A DNA stretch of 64,000 bases from Membranipora membranacea (GCA_914767715.1 OU612067.1:4030001-4094000), one strand, 5' to 3'; numbered from the stretch's first letter, positions 1 to 10,193 are shown. Notes: a model not told the origin generated them from the sequence alone. Numbers and translations: made by a program.

Positions 1-478
1 ATGTAACAATTTTATATATGTTTGTACATATATCTCACCTTCCAATTAGCCATTGACTGGATTTTTACCTTGATAAAGAATGTATTATATCAATACAGGT
101 TTTCGATGCATTTGATAAGCACATTAGTTCGTCTTTCTTTGCTTTCCTTCACATTGACACTGGTCACATTGTGGATATATCTTTGTTTATACTGGTGTGA
201 CTTGTATTGCACCTCTCAATAAGTCAATAAAGAGGATCTGTTTGTGTCTTGGTAGATAATACACAACAGAATGCTCATTAAAAAACGAAATTTTGCAACT
301 TTTTTGTCTTTTCTTAGCCTCTGTAGAAAGAATATGCACTCGGAGAGTTATGAACTTTACATAATTGGATTCGCAGCGAAATTCGGGTCTAGTTTCACTC
401 AATTCTAGGTGACCCCAGAGAGATAATTATTATTAAATGCAATTTTTTGATCACTCATTAGCAAGAAGTTTCTGGACT
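1..478. other. Intergenic, nothing recognised
   Basis: AT-rich DNA with only short spurious reading frames. I see no domain motif, RNA gene or clear repeat here. Confidence 0.5.
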
Positions 479-965
479 CAACCTGTTTTTCGCATCTTAA
501 CAGTTTTTCACATCTTAACTGGATCCACCCTGTCCCAATATATTCCCAATTTATAATTAGACTGCTACCAGTTATTTTATAATAGGGTCTTCTTATAAAA
601 AGATAATGAAAATCACATATGAAATTTGTTTATCGCTGTTATTCTGGAAAGGTTGCGCAAAACCTATTTTTATGCCACAACTGTGTTTGAGGGGTGTCTA
701 CAATCTGTCTGTAAAACGTCAATAGATGGATTTAGCAGTATGATATTTTCTCAAAAACCACTCAAGATATGCATGATATTGATAAAAAAATTTCAATGAC
801 GCCAATTCATTCTATGATCTTTGCCGAAAGAAGTTAAATGGTAAAAAATGCTCTATATACCCCCCTTTTCCACGTTTCTTACTTGGATCCGCCCCCTATT
901 GCCCCATTTGTAAAATAGTACATATGCGCCATCAGAACGGCCATAAAAAACTACCCCAGACAAAA
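479..965 (+). repeat. Dispersed repeat R1, copy 1
   Basis: About 485 bp that recurs in the same orientation at 1230-1702, with many substitutions and small indels. Shared landmarks include a run around ctggatccaccc near the start, a block reading caagatatgcatgatattga in the middle, and catcagaacggccataaaaa at the end. The 3' edge runs straight into a Cys-rich coding relic (959-1102) that the second copy lacks, so this copy may keep more of the parent transposable element. Confidence 0.8.
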
Positions 966-1102
966 GCGGTGGATGCTCATGTTTGAAGGCCGGTTTGCAT
1001 TGTACGCAATTGTGTGGATACCTTCAATGCGACAATGGCAGGGACGACACTCAGCAAGATGAGTATGACCAAATTACCGATGATGAAGACCTTGACCTTT
1101 AA
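959..1102 (+). pseudogene. Cys-rich (CXC-like) C-terminal coding relic
   Basis: One frame reads KSGGCSCLKAGLHCTQLCGY, then a Cys-Asp-Asn and an acidic tail rich in Asp, Gln and Glu, and ends at TAA 1100-1102. The spacing C-x-C-x6-C-x3-C with a following C-[DN]-N resembles the Cys-rich tails found at the end of many invertebrate transposon-derived proteins. Upstream the frame is closed by a TAA within about 15 bp, so this is a broken 3' end or a single exon. The family assignment is inference from the Cys pattern only. Confidence 0.4.
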
Positions 1103-1229
1103 ACTAGTATGAATTTGCATCCTTTCTTTGTTTTGTTTTAGCAGTGATACTTATGTGCTCTTTAAAATAGCTATTAAATTCAAAATACATATCAGATTAC
1201 ACGCTTTACCAGAATAAAACTTCATAAAC

Positions 1230-1702
1230 GTTTACCTGTTTTTCACATCCCAACTGGATCCACCCCTTTCTCATATATTCTCAATTTATTATTACACTAC
1301 AACCAGATACTTTATGATGGGGTCTTTTTATAAACAATCATGAAAAATGACGTGAGAAGTACATTTATCAATGTTATTCTTGCACGCTTGCACAAAACCT
1401 ATTATTATGCCGCAACTGAGTTCGAGGGGTGACTACAATTTGTCTGTAAAATGTCAACCATTGGGTTTAGCTGTATGATATTTTCCCAAAAACTACTCAA
1501 GATATGCATGATATTGATAAAAAAAATTCAATGACACTGCTTCATTCTATGAACTTTGCCAAGAGAAGTTAAATTGCAAAAAACGCCCTTTTAACCCCCT
1601 TTTCCGTGTTTCTTACTTGGATTCGCCCCTTTTTGCCCCATTTGTGAAATGGTACATATGCGTCATCAGAACGGCCATAAAAAACTACACCAGATACAGT
1701 CT
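1230..1702 (+). repeat. Dispersed repeat R1, copy 2
   Basis: Second copy of the 479-965 repeat, same orientation, diverging after the catcagaacggccataaaaa block. The Cys-rich coding tail that follows copy 1 is absent. Confidence 0.8.
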
Positions 1703-2850
1703 TCAATTTTCTCTGTTCAAGACACTTACGCAGATGTTATTTTTAGAGCCTTTTATGTATAGCCGCTGCTGGCATATACCTGTGAAGATAAATACAATTC
1801 GTTCAACTTGGTATTAGCCTCGGCGCCGAGACTATCTGCCACTATATATTGGAGTTGGATAAAATGTGGAATACCGACAAGTCACATGGAACCTTTAACT
1901 CACTGAGTTTCTAGTGTTTGCTGTAAAAAGAATAATGAACAGTATTTTGAATATTGTGCATGTGTGTCATTGCACAGGAATATTCAAATATCGTGGGCAA
2001 TAATCTGTTTTTCAAACGGATATTGTGCAGAGTAAGTTGATGCTGCTGATACATTTATAGATCACAAAATATTAGACAATCGCTAAGTATTATCTACATT
2101 TATATCAACATCTACATTACAACCAAAACAATAGGTTTCTTCCATAATATACATGGGAAAGATGGGTGACCTTCGCACTGCTCCAAACGGAAAAGTAATT
2201 TTACAGGCCAGTGAGACTGATATTGCAAAGAGCTTGATGCGTTACTTTCCTACGATTTCACTTTAGTTGCCCACTTTTACTATCTTTCCAAACACAATCA
2301 ATCAACCTCAGGTGCTTTAGAGATGTAGCACTTTGCAGTGGTGTATTCATAGGTAGTGCCTGGGGGCAATGGCCCTACCACTTTTTCAGTAGGTCAATTT
2401 TGAAAATCCCCTAATTTGACATTGTGCATTGATTTATGTTTATCACTAGCAGGTGCTAAGGAGGGCCCCTTATGCTATATGTAGGGATTACGAAGGGATT
2501 ATACTGAGTAGCTGTTTTCCTTGGCAAATTTCTGCTTGTTTCAAGTTTTAAAGTCGATCAATACATCTCATCTCAGATGGACATTGCTTTAAAATGCCCT
2601 AAAAACTGCCTCACCTTTTAAATTCGTTCTTGGGCAGCCTCTATAGGAATTTGAAATTTAAATGGCAAACAATTTTGAGTATCTGCTCTGTCTACTTCTT
2701 GGTGTAACCTCAAGTCAAAAGAATTGGAAAACTTTTATCGCAGAAAAATATCAATCACAGTAGGGGCCAGCTATGATAAGATGTCCCCCAAATTGAATCA
2801 CTACTGAAGCCTGTTGATCTCTTCTCAAAATAGGGCTCAACTCCCTCAAA
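1703..2850. other. Intergenic, nothing recognised
   Basis: No coding motif, RNA gene or obvious repeat was found on either strand. Confidence 0.4.
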
Positions 2851-3084
2851 AATGCCTAAATTTTCCGAATTTAATGGTCAGGAATGGATGTTGTCCATCA
2901 CTTCTTTATCATTAGCAATCCCTGTGATCTCAATATAACGAACGGGATGAGTAAGGAAAAGGCAGAAACAATCTGGAGTGACACATGGTCCGATTCCGTC
3001 ACACCAACAGCACCTGACCTGTGTCTAGATCTTCTCCAGGCAAAATATTGGCTGAAATATAATCGCAACTGTCCTACACTTTTG
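2851..3084 (+). pseudogene. Decayed carboxylesterase exon (equivalent of exon 6)
   Basis: Two frames together match exon 6 of the esterase genes at 14832-19294 and 26776-31535. The first frame gives FNGQEW followed by SLSLAIPV; a second frame, one base off, continues NITNGMSKEKAE and then PDLCLDLLQAKYWLKYNRN. A third shift gives TFGK just before a GGTAAA donor-like site at 3084. In the intact genes the same exon holds FN[GA]QEG, with the catalytic Glu, and ends in LGK at a GTAAG donor. At least two frameshifts make it dead. No neighbouring esterase exons were seen, so it is an isolated remnant. Confidence 0.75.
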
Positions 3085-3694
3085 GTAAATTCTTTAGATC
3101 GTTAGTTTCAAAACCAAAGGGGAAAAAATGGTGGCCTGAGCAAGATAATAATGACTCATCACATGGGCTCACAGTTTGACTGCTGATCAGTTGCCAACTT
3201 AGAACCTTTTTGCATGGAATTAATTGTTTTTTGATATGATTTCAGTTCCTCATTAAGCCAAGAATTATAAATAGATAAATCTGCCTCAGCTCACATGTCA
3301 CTTAGTAAGGGAAAACCTCCCCAATCATTGTGGTCTGAGATTGTGAAATTTATTGAACTTGACCTAGATCTCTCACTTTGCTCAAATATTATCCTTTCAT
3401 CTTTGCCTGCAAATAGAGGCATTTTATTTTTTTCGTGTATTATTTTATCAATAAAGAGTTCATCATCACTTTGCTCAACTCTCAACTTGCCCTCATTTTC
3501 ACAGGTGAGCTTAAACTACTGCTGCCACTCAGGCAAATTTGTGCTCATTGATTACTAATTGAGACTTTAATCTCAGAATTTTCACCTAATGAGCAAATAA
3601 TTTGCACAAATCAGGGCATGAAGTTTACGCACTAGCTGATGTCATCAGTAATTTTCACTAGTAAGACGGTACTCACATCACATGATACATGGAT
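3085..3694. other. Intergenic, nothing recognised
   Basis: AT-rich DNA with overlapping short frames on both strands that look spurious. It lies between the esterase relic and the inverted repeat at 3695. Confidence 0.4.
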
Positions 3695-3994
3695 AATTTA
3701 CAAGTTAAGTGAGACTTACCTACGTAGTCCGTAAGTTGAAACTTGACTATAATTCTCATTGAAGCACTGCTATACTATGGGAGACCAAAGGAATTCCACC
3801 GCGCCTGCGCAGCTCCTCACAATTTACCAGCACCCGACAAAGTTGTGACGCAAACAAAAAATTTTATACCTCCCTCTGGTTAGGGTGGGATGGAAGGCCT
3901 TTGGTCTCCCATAGTATAGCAGTGCTTCAATGAGAATTATAGTCAAGTTTCAACTTACGGACTACGTAGGTAAGTCTCACTTAACTTGTAAATT
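3695..3994. repeat. 97-bp perfect inverted repeat with 106-bp loop
   Basis: Arm 3695-3791 is the exact reverse complement of 3898-3994. A third, shorter and imperfect copy of the inner edge (gaagcactgc, then tactatggga and ccaaagg) follows directly at about 3998-4037. The structure lies just outside the 3' side of the DIRS-type element on the minus strand (4231-5945). DIRS elements have inverted or split terminal repeats, so this may be its terminal structure, but an independent foldback element is equally possible. Confidence 0.85.
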
Positions 3995-4230
3995 CTCATA
4001 CTGAAGCACTGCAATAATACTATGGGATTCCCAAAGGAATCTTTGTCCGGTCACAGCTAGGGTGCTTCAATAAATAATACTACCTTTCTTACCGGATTTA
4101 GAGTCAATGTAAGTCATTTCTATCAGACCTTCACCAATGAGTACGGTAGTAATAACAGATATGAGATACTTCTTTTTGTAGATCATACATATCTTAAGAT
4201 AATTGTATTTCAAACAATAAACAAAACAGT

Positions 4231-5120
4231 TTATGGTAGCACAGCATGAGTAAAAGTATCATTCTGATTGATAATAGGTTTTTTATAAAACCTAGCAAAA
4301 GTATGGGCGTTAGACCACCCAGCTGCTTTCAAGATAATGTCAATGTCAGTTCTACTGGCAGCTTTACTGCTGCTTTCAGCTTTACTGCTGCTTGCAGCCC
4401 TGGTACTATGGGCAGAGAACGAATTAGGTACACCAGCAGTGTGAATGCAATCACATATCCAGCGACTAATCGACTGAGTAGTAACACCTTTATGAGGCTT
4501 CTGGAAGCTTATAAAAAGTTGAGAGATATCTTGTCGAAGGTCTCTCGTCCGTTCAATATACTTCCTCAGACAGAGGACAGGGCATATAGTATCATCTATG
4601 TTAAATCTACAAATTTTCAAAACAGTATGATAGCCAGGTCTAGTAGTTTTGAGTACCTTGGTAAACTGGCAAACAATGTCATTACCATCGTTGCTACATA
4701 AAGAAATATCCATAGCTCCTAATGATTGCACTCTATGACCAGAAGATAAGGCTATGAGAGTCGCACATTTATATGTTAACTGTTTCTAAGAGGACAGATT
4801 ATTGTCAACAGTTTTTAAATGGTTTAGCACAATGCCAACATCCCAGGTTTGTTGATGCTTAGGCAGAGCTGGTCGTACTTTGAAGATGCCTTTCATAAAT
4901 TGAACGGTGAGTGGATGTTTACCGAAGTCAATATTAGCAGGTTCATCAATTAGCTGAACAGTTTGAGACAAAGCTGATCTCGCCGAGTATATGGTGGAGT
5001 AGCTCTTACCATTCTTAAAGAGTTCTGTTAGGAAGTTGATTCCAGCTGTGATCCTCACATGGAGATGGTCAATCACCCCGATTGATGTACAGTAATCTTT
5101 AAAGAGTTCGTATAATGTAG
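4231..5120 (-). pseudogene. Tyrosine recombinase of the DIRS-type element (broken)
   Basis: The C-terminal half (4731-4231) contains the conserved HSTR box, ILKAAGWS, and the nucleophile region FARFYKKP, the usual H-x-x-R and Tyr arrangement of YR-element recombinases. The N-terminal half (about 5120-4786) gives TAGINFLTELFKNGKSYSTI. A single in-frame TAG at 4786-4788 separates the halves; reading through it gives KQLTYKCATLIALSSGHRVQ, typical of this family, so the stop is a nonsense mutation and not an intron. Just after HSTR a short Ser/Lys/Ala segment is repeated by a local tandem duplication at about 4359-4393, probably disturbing the active-site region. Confidence 0.85.
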
Positions 5121-5197
5121 ATATTGATCATGAGTAGACTTTGATAAGCTAGCCACACAGATAGTGATTGCTTCATGAGATAAGTTAGGGTAAGCCC

Positions 5198-5920
5198 TTA
5201 TCGTCTTCCCGATAACCTGAAACAATGTAAATTGAGTTTAGCCCATATGGGATGCTCACTCATAGGGTCATGCGGTAACCGTACAGTGTCACATTGCACT
5301 GGTAACGGTAGTGGATGGTCGACTAAGCAGTCGAGGATTAATGGCAACCAGTATTGTGTATTCCAAAATGGAGCCACTAAAATGAGTTCAGCTTTATCAT
5401 CCACACATTTGTTGACAACTTTGCCAACAAGGGCAAAGGGAGGGAAAGCATAACATAGTTTGAAAGTGCCCCAGTTTACACTAAATGCATCAGTCGCGAC
5501 GCTATGAGGGTCAGGTTTCCATGAAATGTACCGGTCTACTTTGTGATTTAATCTAGAAGCAAACAAGTCAATGTCAGGATTGCCAAAGTTCATTGTGATT
5601 TTTCTGAAGCATGTATTATTGATAGCCCACTCCGTGTATGGAGTAAAATTTCTTGATTTAAAATCTGCTTCATGCATGAAGCAGATTTTAAATCAAGAAA
5701 TTTTACTCCATACACATGGTTATCTACCCCAGGTATATACGAGGCTGACAGCTGAATGTGCTGTTCTTTACACCATAGCCAAAGCTGTTTTGCTAGTGAG
5801 TCTAATTCTTTTATTCTACCACCCATGTTGTTTATATAATACATAGCACAAGTATTGTCCAGCTTTACAGCTATATGCTGAGAACTGGTTGGGTGAAAAG
5901 ATTTGATAGCAAGCTATAAC
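5198..5920 (-). pseudogene. RNase H and post-RNase H region of the DIRS-type element (broken)
   Basis: The upstream part reads KLDNTCAMYYINNMGGRI and IQLSASYIPGVDNH, the end of the RNase H fold. After the palindrome the frame resumes with HEADFKSRNFTPYTEW, carrying the H-x-A-D-x-x-S-R box that normally follows directly. It continues with DIDLFASRLNHKVDRYISW and AFPPFALVGKV, a conserved stretch between RNase H and recombinase in these polyproteins. A 44-bp insertion at 5675-5718 splits the box and shifts the frame. A stop lies at 5198-5200, past which the frame goes on as GLTLTYL. Confidence 0.8.
5634..5715. repeat. 82-bp perfect palindrome inside the RNase H gene
   Basis: Two 41-bp arms meet with no spacer at 5674/5675. 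Only one arm is original: removing 44 bp between the two catg tetranucleotides restores the RNase H box. The palindrome thus arose by copying the neighbouring 41 bp in inverted orientation at a 4-bp microhomology, or is a library or assembly foldback artefact. Confidence 0.95.
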
Positions 5921-5945
5921 TGTGGCACTTTATGGGTATATACTT

Positions 5946-6238
5946 AAATGGAGGGGAGAAAGTGGTTGATAATGAAATGCCTCTACCAGCATCTTGCACC
6001 GTTTGAGCACTTAAACTAGGTAGTCTCATAAGTTATTTTTGTTCCTATTTTTATAGCTATATGTGTTATCCCAGTCCATAGACATTAGACATGATCAAGC
6101 ACTTGTGTGATAGCTGCTTGACAATATTGGACTTGATCATAAACACATTTATGGCACCAAGCGTTTTATCAAAGTGTTTTATTTGCATGAATTCGCTATT
6201 TATGGATTCTACCCTCAATTGTTTGAAAGTTATCACTA
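5946..6238. other. Intergenic, nothing recognised
   Basis: Sequence between the truncated DIRS element and the large inverted repeat. No motif was recognised. Confidence 0.4.
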
Positions 6239-7076
6239 ATAGTCTCGGATCCCGGGGTCAAAATCCATGTTAAAAGTGTAAAAGCTGAGTTTCATACATT
6301 ATTGAGAAGAAGTGTTATAATTTTGTATTCCACCCTCAGAACAGGAATCACAAGGGGGTTTTATAAAATTTCACTCATGATAGACAGGGGGGACAACTTT
6401 TTCCATCATCAACTTTTCAGTACATATCTTTAACTTGTGATAAAAGTTCTCAATATTTAGAGCTAATACTCTGGACATAGTTTCCTGATATCATTAGCTG
6501 TTCATAGAAATTAAAAATCATTTACCCAGATTGTTGAATCTGCGGCTAACAGCGCAACGTCATGACATTACATTAATTTTTTGTGTCTATCATCTTGAAA
6601 GTTTTTTATGCAATTTTCTATGGAATTGTCAGAAAAACAGAACCAGCAGAGATTTGTTTAGATGTCTAGAGAATAATCATGGAAAAGATTATCCAGATAT
6701 CTCTGATCAGTTGGATATAATAATCAATTCAATCCGAGTACGTCCTTTTATGAATGGAGTGATTTGGTGTAACGCTACACAATGCTGCCGGTATTGTGTG
6801 TGAGTGTTGTAAATTCTCAGTGTTTAACTGTTTTAAAAAGGCTCTACATTAACAGAAATCCATGCTAGCAACATTTAGAACATTATCATATAACCATAAC
6901 TCATTTTCAGACACCATAACCTGTATTTTATTACTCAACAAATTATTCAGATTTCTTTCTTTGTAACAAATGATTTTCAGCGGTACATTTACGATGTGTT
7001 ATGTCTGAAAAACCAATTCAGACAAAATTGTGCAACTAAGCTATACTTTCATCAACTTAAATCAGGACAAAATCAC
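6239..7076 (+). repeat. Large inverted repeat R2, left arm
   Basis: About 840 bp that recurs in reverse complement at 11731-12582, with small indels and substitutions. It starts at atagtc before ggatcccgggg and ends near aaatcaggacaaaatc. One frame (6531-6800) is open and protein-like, with RPFMNGVIWCNATQCCRYC, but I do not recognise the family. The two arms enclose about 4.65 kb of LINE debris, so they are either the ends of one foldback element or two opposed copies of one repeat. Confidence 0.85.
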
Positions 7077-7922
7077 ACTAGATGCCAAGCTAGTGGGCAG
7101 ATGAGGCGTGCATTGATTGTTGGACATAGGTTGACATTCTGGAATAATATTTTTCCATTTTACCATCCTATGGGTAGGGGCGTGGTGTATTGGTCTTATT
7201 TAGTCCTTGGTCAGCTTCAGTTCCTGTATTGTACAGGGAATATAGCTGATTGATTCATAATCTCATATTGTAGAACGCACAGAGGGAAGGTTGAGCTTCT
7301 CCATTAGACCACGAAAGCACACGTTTATTGTTATAACAATCAGGCATGCGGATACTTAAAAAAAAACATGCCACCAATTTGATCAAAATTGGCCATAGCT
7401 TCATCAGTTTAGAACTGAGCCTCAAGAAGGAAACTCAATTATTTGCACTTTTGATCATCTTTGGGTTCATTTATGTACCTTGAACCTTGTGTTTTGTGCT
7501 ACCAAAAATTTAGATTTCCTGGAGTGCACATGGGATGGTAATGCTGCCCACTGCTGGTAAAAAGCGTTATCTCATATTTTAATAATTCAGAGGTATCCAA
7601 CTTTAGATTAAATTTCCTTGAGAGTAAACAATTATTAATAAGTTTACATTATCCCATTATGTCATGTCACTAATCCTTTATTTAATTTCCAAAAGAAGAA
7701 CATTGTTGGATAATTAGTTTTCATTTAAATAAGGGATTAGTTTAATTGAGTTGAAATTATCAAAATATGGGATAACTACGCTACCCGCTACGAAATTCCA
7801 CAAATATTGAAGCAAACATTACAGACCTCCCAATCTACAGGCTGGAGTAGGTTGTATACTATTCAATATAAAAGTTTCTTAGTAGTTTAAAGGAATGCCT
7901 GATCTCTTGAGGTCTAGCAGGA
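7077..7922. other. Inter-repeat spacer, nothing recognised
   Basis: AT-rich DNA between the left R2 arm and the 3' tail of LINE-A. No motif was recognised. Confidence 0.4.
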
Positions 7923-9512
7923 TATGGATGGATGGATGGATTTATTACTATCATAGACAAAAATTTGTCACGAAATACGTTGTTAATACTGACAAGAAAG
8001 AAAAACATGGAAAAAATCAGATCTCTGTTGTATAAAAAGTTTTTAGAATAGTATATTATTAAGTGTATGTATGAGATGTCTTAAAAAGCTGTCTCTACCC
8101 CATGTACCCCGATATTTAACGGTGCGGTAGCGACCTGAGGGGCATTTAGTTAGAAAGTCATTGATGAAGTGCTCTTCATCGTGTATGTACCGTAGTCCAA
8201 GTGTCTTGATCTGGTTGGCCACCAGAGCATCTATATCGGGATGCTCAATCCCTAACTTGGCGGCATCTTTAAATATTTTGCGTAAGCACTTCTTGTCGCT
8301 TGCATGGATGCTTGTAAAAATTATGGGGAGACAGTAAGTGATGAGGGATACAATAAAACTCTTGAATAACATATGAGAAAGGGGCTTTGAGCTATAGTAT
8401 ACAAAATTTTTCACAATATACATGCGTTGAGATGCAGTAGTCACTATGGATTGCACATGATCATGATAACGGAGTTTATCGTCAACAGTAACACCAAGGT
8501 ATTTTACTTTGTCACAAAAATCAACTTCCATGCCGTTAAGGATAAGAGTAGGGGTAATGGGCCTAACAAGCTGAGTAGAAAACATCATTTCTTGAGTCTT
8601 GGAGGCGTTTAACAATAGGTTTAAATCACAACATTGCTTTGAAATTCTACTAATCTCATCAAGATAGGCACTAAGATCTGATTGATTTGATATGCATCCA
8701 ATTATACAGGTGTCGTCTGCGTATTTAATGACAGTTATATTGCTCAAGTCTGAGGTAATCCTATTGGTATATATTGAAAACAAAAGTGGAGATAAACAGC
8801 AACCCTGGGGAGTGCCAGTGTTGGTTATGATGGGTTTTGAGATATTGCCATCTACTATTGTTCTTTGGGTGCGATTCGTTAGGAAGCTGTATATCCATTC
8901 AGTGACATTGGAGTCGAGATGTGATAGTTGCGAGATTAAGTCTGGAACATGTATTGTGTTGAATGCAGAAGAAAAGTCAAGGAACAGACACCTGGCATAA
9001 TTTGAAGCTTTCTTGTCAATGAAATCTGTGATGGTAGTAGTGAGGCATAAAAGAGCATCTTGAGTTGAGCGGTTTGCACGATAAGCAAACTGAAGGTGGT
9101 CCATAGCTGTATGAGTAATAATGTAATGTTTAACAAGTCTCTCCATCATTTTGCACAGGCAACTGGTGAGCGCTATTGGTCTGTATTGTTTAAGTTGATT
9201 GGGATTCTTAACTTTGGGTAGGGGTTTGATAATGGCCGATTTCCAGGAAGTAGGGGTTGACTTAGACGTGATAGATAAATTGAACAGTTTCGTTATGACA
9301 GGCGCCAGTTGATAGGCACATAGCTTAAGTACTTTGGGGATGAGGCCATCAGGGCCTGGACCTTTCCTCGAGTTCAACGATTTCAACTGCTTTAAGACAG
9401 TAGCCTCTTCTATTTCTAAAGGTGGTGCTATGGTGGTGTTGTTATTGATGTCAGGACGGTCAGCGAGAGGCTTCTCAAATCTTGTGAAGAAGGTGTTTAG
9501 GTCATCTGAGTT
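7923..9512 (-). mobile_element. LINE-A, 5'-truncated CR1/Rex1-like retrotransposon
   Basis: The minus strand carries an open reverse transcriptase frame from about 9512 to 8043, then a short 3' UTR that ends in a (TCCA)n microsatellite (7923-7941 on the plus strand, gatggatgg...). A microsatellite instead of poly(A) at the 3' end is usual in CR1/L2/Rex-type LINEs. The 5' end is cut off at about 9512 by a TA-rich microsatellite, beyond which a different RT fragment begins. Confidence 0.85.
8043..9512 (-). CDS. Reverse transcriptase of LINE-A (partial, frame open)
   Basis: The frame is open from about 9512 without a start codon of its own; the ATG at 9386 is internal, because the conserved text before it (ADRPDINNNTTIAPPLEIEE) is already coding. 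RT blocks in order are GPGPDGLIPKVLK, the finger block KPLPKVKNPNQLKQYRPIAL, FLDFSSAFNTI, TGTPQGCCLSPLLFSIYTN, the catalytic KYADDT at about 8707-8730, and KYLGVTVDD in the thumb. The protein ends with a short tail at 8043. The upstream endonuclease domain is missing. The intact frame suggests a fairly recent insertion. CR1/Rex1-like is inferred from motif style. Confidence 0.88.
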   Translation of the reverse strand, partial: NSDDLNTFFTRFEKPLADRPDINNNTTIAPPLEIEEATVLKQLKSLNSRKGPGPDGLIPKVLKLCAYQLAPVITKLFNLSITSKSTPTSWKSAIIKPLPKVKNPNQLKQYRPIALTSCLCKMMERLVKHYIITHTAMDHLQFAYRANRSTQDALLCLTTTITDFIDKKASNYARCLFLDFSSAFNTIHVPDLISQLSHLDSNVTEWIYSFLTNRTQRTIVDGNISKPIITNTGTPQGCCLSPLLFSIYTNRITSDLSNITVIKYADDTCIIGCISNQSDLSAYLDEISRISKQCCDLNLLLNASKTQEMMFSTQLVRPITPTLILNGMEVDFCDKVKYLGVTVDDKLRYHDHVQSIVTTASQRMYIVKNFVYYSSKPLSHMLFKSFIVSLITYCLPIIFTSIHASDKKCLRKIFKDAAKLGIEHPDIDALVANQIKTLGLRYIHDEEHFINDFLTKCPSGRYRTVKYRGTWGRDSFLRHLIHTLNNILF

Positions 9513-9534
9513 GAATGTATATATATATATATAA

Positions 9535-10050
9535 GTTTTCTGGTATTTTCTGCTATGTTGTCTACATATTGCTGGAAGGTGAGATGCTTGCCGTTAGTCA
9601 CACCAAGAAATTTTGTAGTATCTTCAGCAGTTATTGTCACCCCTTGCTTTGTGAACTGAACGATCGGTGGTACGTGGTGGTTGTGAATATTACAAAAGTT
9701 AATTATCACTGACTTCCGTGGATTGCATTCATATCGTGTTGATCACACCAGGCTGTCACCTCATTGATAGTAGTCTACAGCTCTCTTCTGCAATTGGTTG
9801 TTGAATTCGGCTTGAGCGTCATATCATCAGCGTATTTAATTGTTGAGGATGAGGTAGTTTTCAGAGAGTCTATGTTTAGCAGCCAGAAGAGGGGACCTAA
9901 TGGCGTGCCTTGTGGGGTGCCATCTTTAGTCTTCAGGGTCGAGCTGGTATGTGAGCCAAGCTGTACATATTGTGTGCGCTCTGAGAGAGAGAGCTGTGTA
10001 CAATAGACACTATATTCTTGTTCGTACAGCGCTTAGCAAGCTTCTCTACT
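9535..10050 (-). pseudogene. LINE-B, degenerate reverse transcriptase fragment
   Basis: A second RT lineage on the minus strand. One frame gives LSERTQYVQLGS, DGTPQGTPLGPLFWLLNID and IKYADDMTL; it hits a stop after CRREL and resumes with INEVTAWCDQHDMNA. A shifted frame then gives NPRKSVIINF, KFLGVTNGKHLTFQQYV and NIAENTRKL. The palm motifs G-x-PQG and YADD are clear, with at least one stop and one frameshift. Its sequence differs from LINE-A, so it is not the missing 5' end of that element. Confidence 0.75.
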
Positions 10051-10155
10051 AATTTTGTCTATCCTGTCACTGAGATCTAATTCCACATACCCAACCCTAC
10101 ATACCAAATTCAGAGACTTTCTCGACAATTACAGTTTGACACAGTACATAATAAG

Positions 10156-10168
10156 CCCCCCCCCCCCC
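10156..10168. repeat. Poly(C) tract
   Basis: Simple cytosine run; prone to slippage and assembly error. Confidence 0.9.
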
Positions 10169-10193
10169 TCAAGGCCATGGACATCTTTGTGCC

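Larger units (their letters stand above)
4231..5945 (-). mobile_element. Truncated DIRS-type retrotransposon (RNase H - YR)
   Basis: Reading on the minus strand the element runs RNase H region (about 5920-5640), post-RNase H region (5677-5198), then tyrosine recombinase (about 5120-4231). The order and the recombinase in place of a DDE integrase identify a DIRS-like YR retroelement. The reverse transcriptase palm that should lie upstream is missing, so the element is truncated near 5945. It is inactive: stops at about 5915, 5198-5200 and 4786-4788, and a 44-bp insertion that makes a perfect palindrome at 5634-5715. Confidence 0.85.

Noticed and set aside
9497-9709. LINE-B fragment as the missing 5' part of LINE-A
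   Set aside because: It carries its own KFLGV and YADD motifs, which duplicate those of LINE-A, so it is a separate element.
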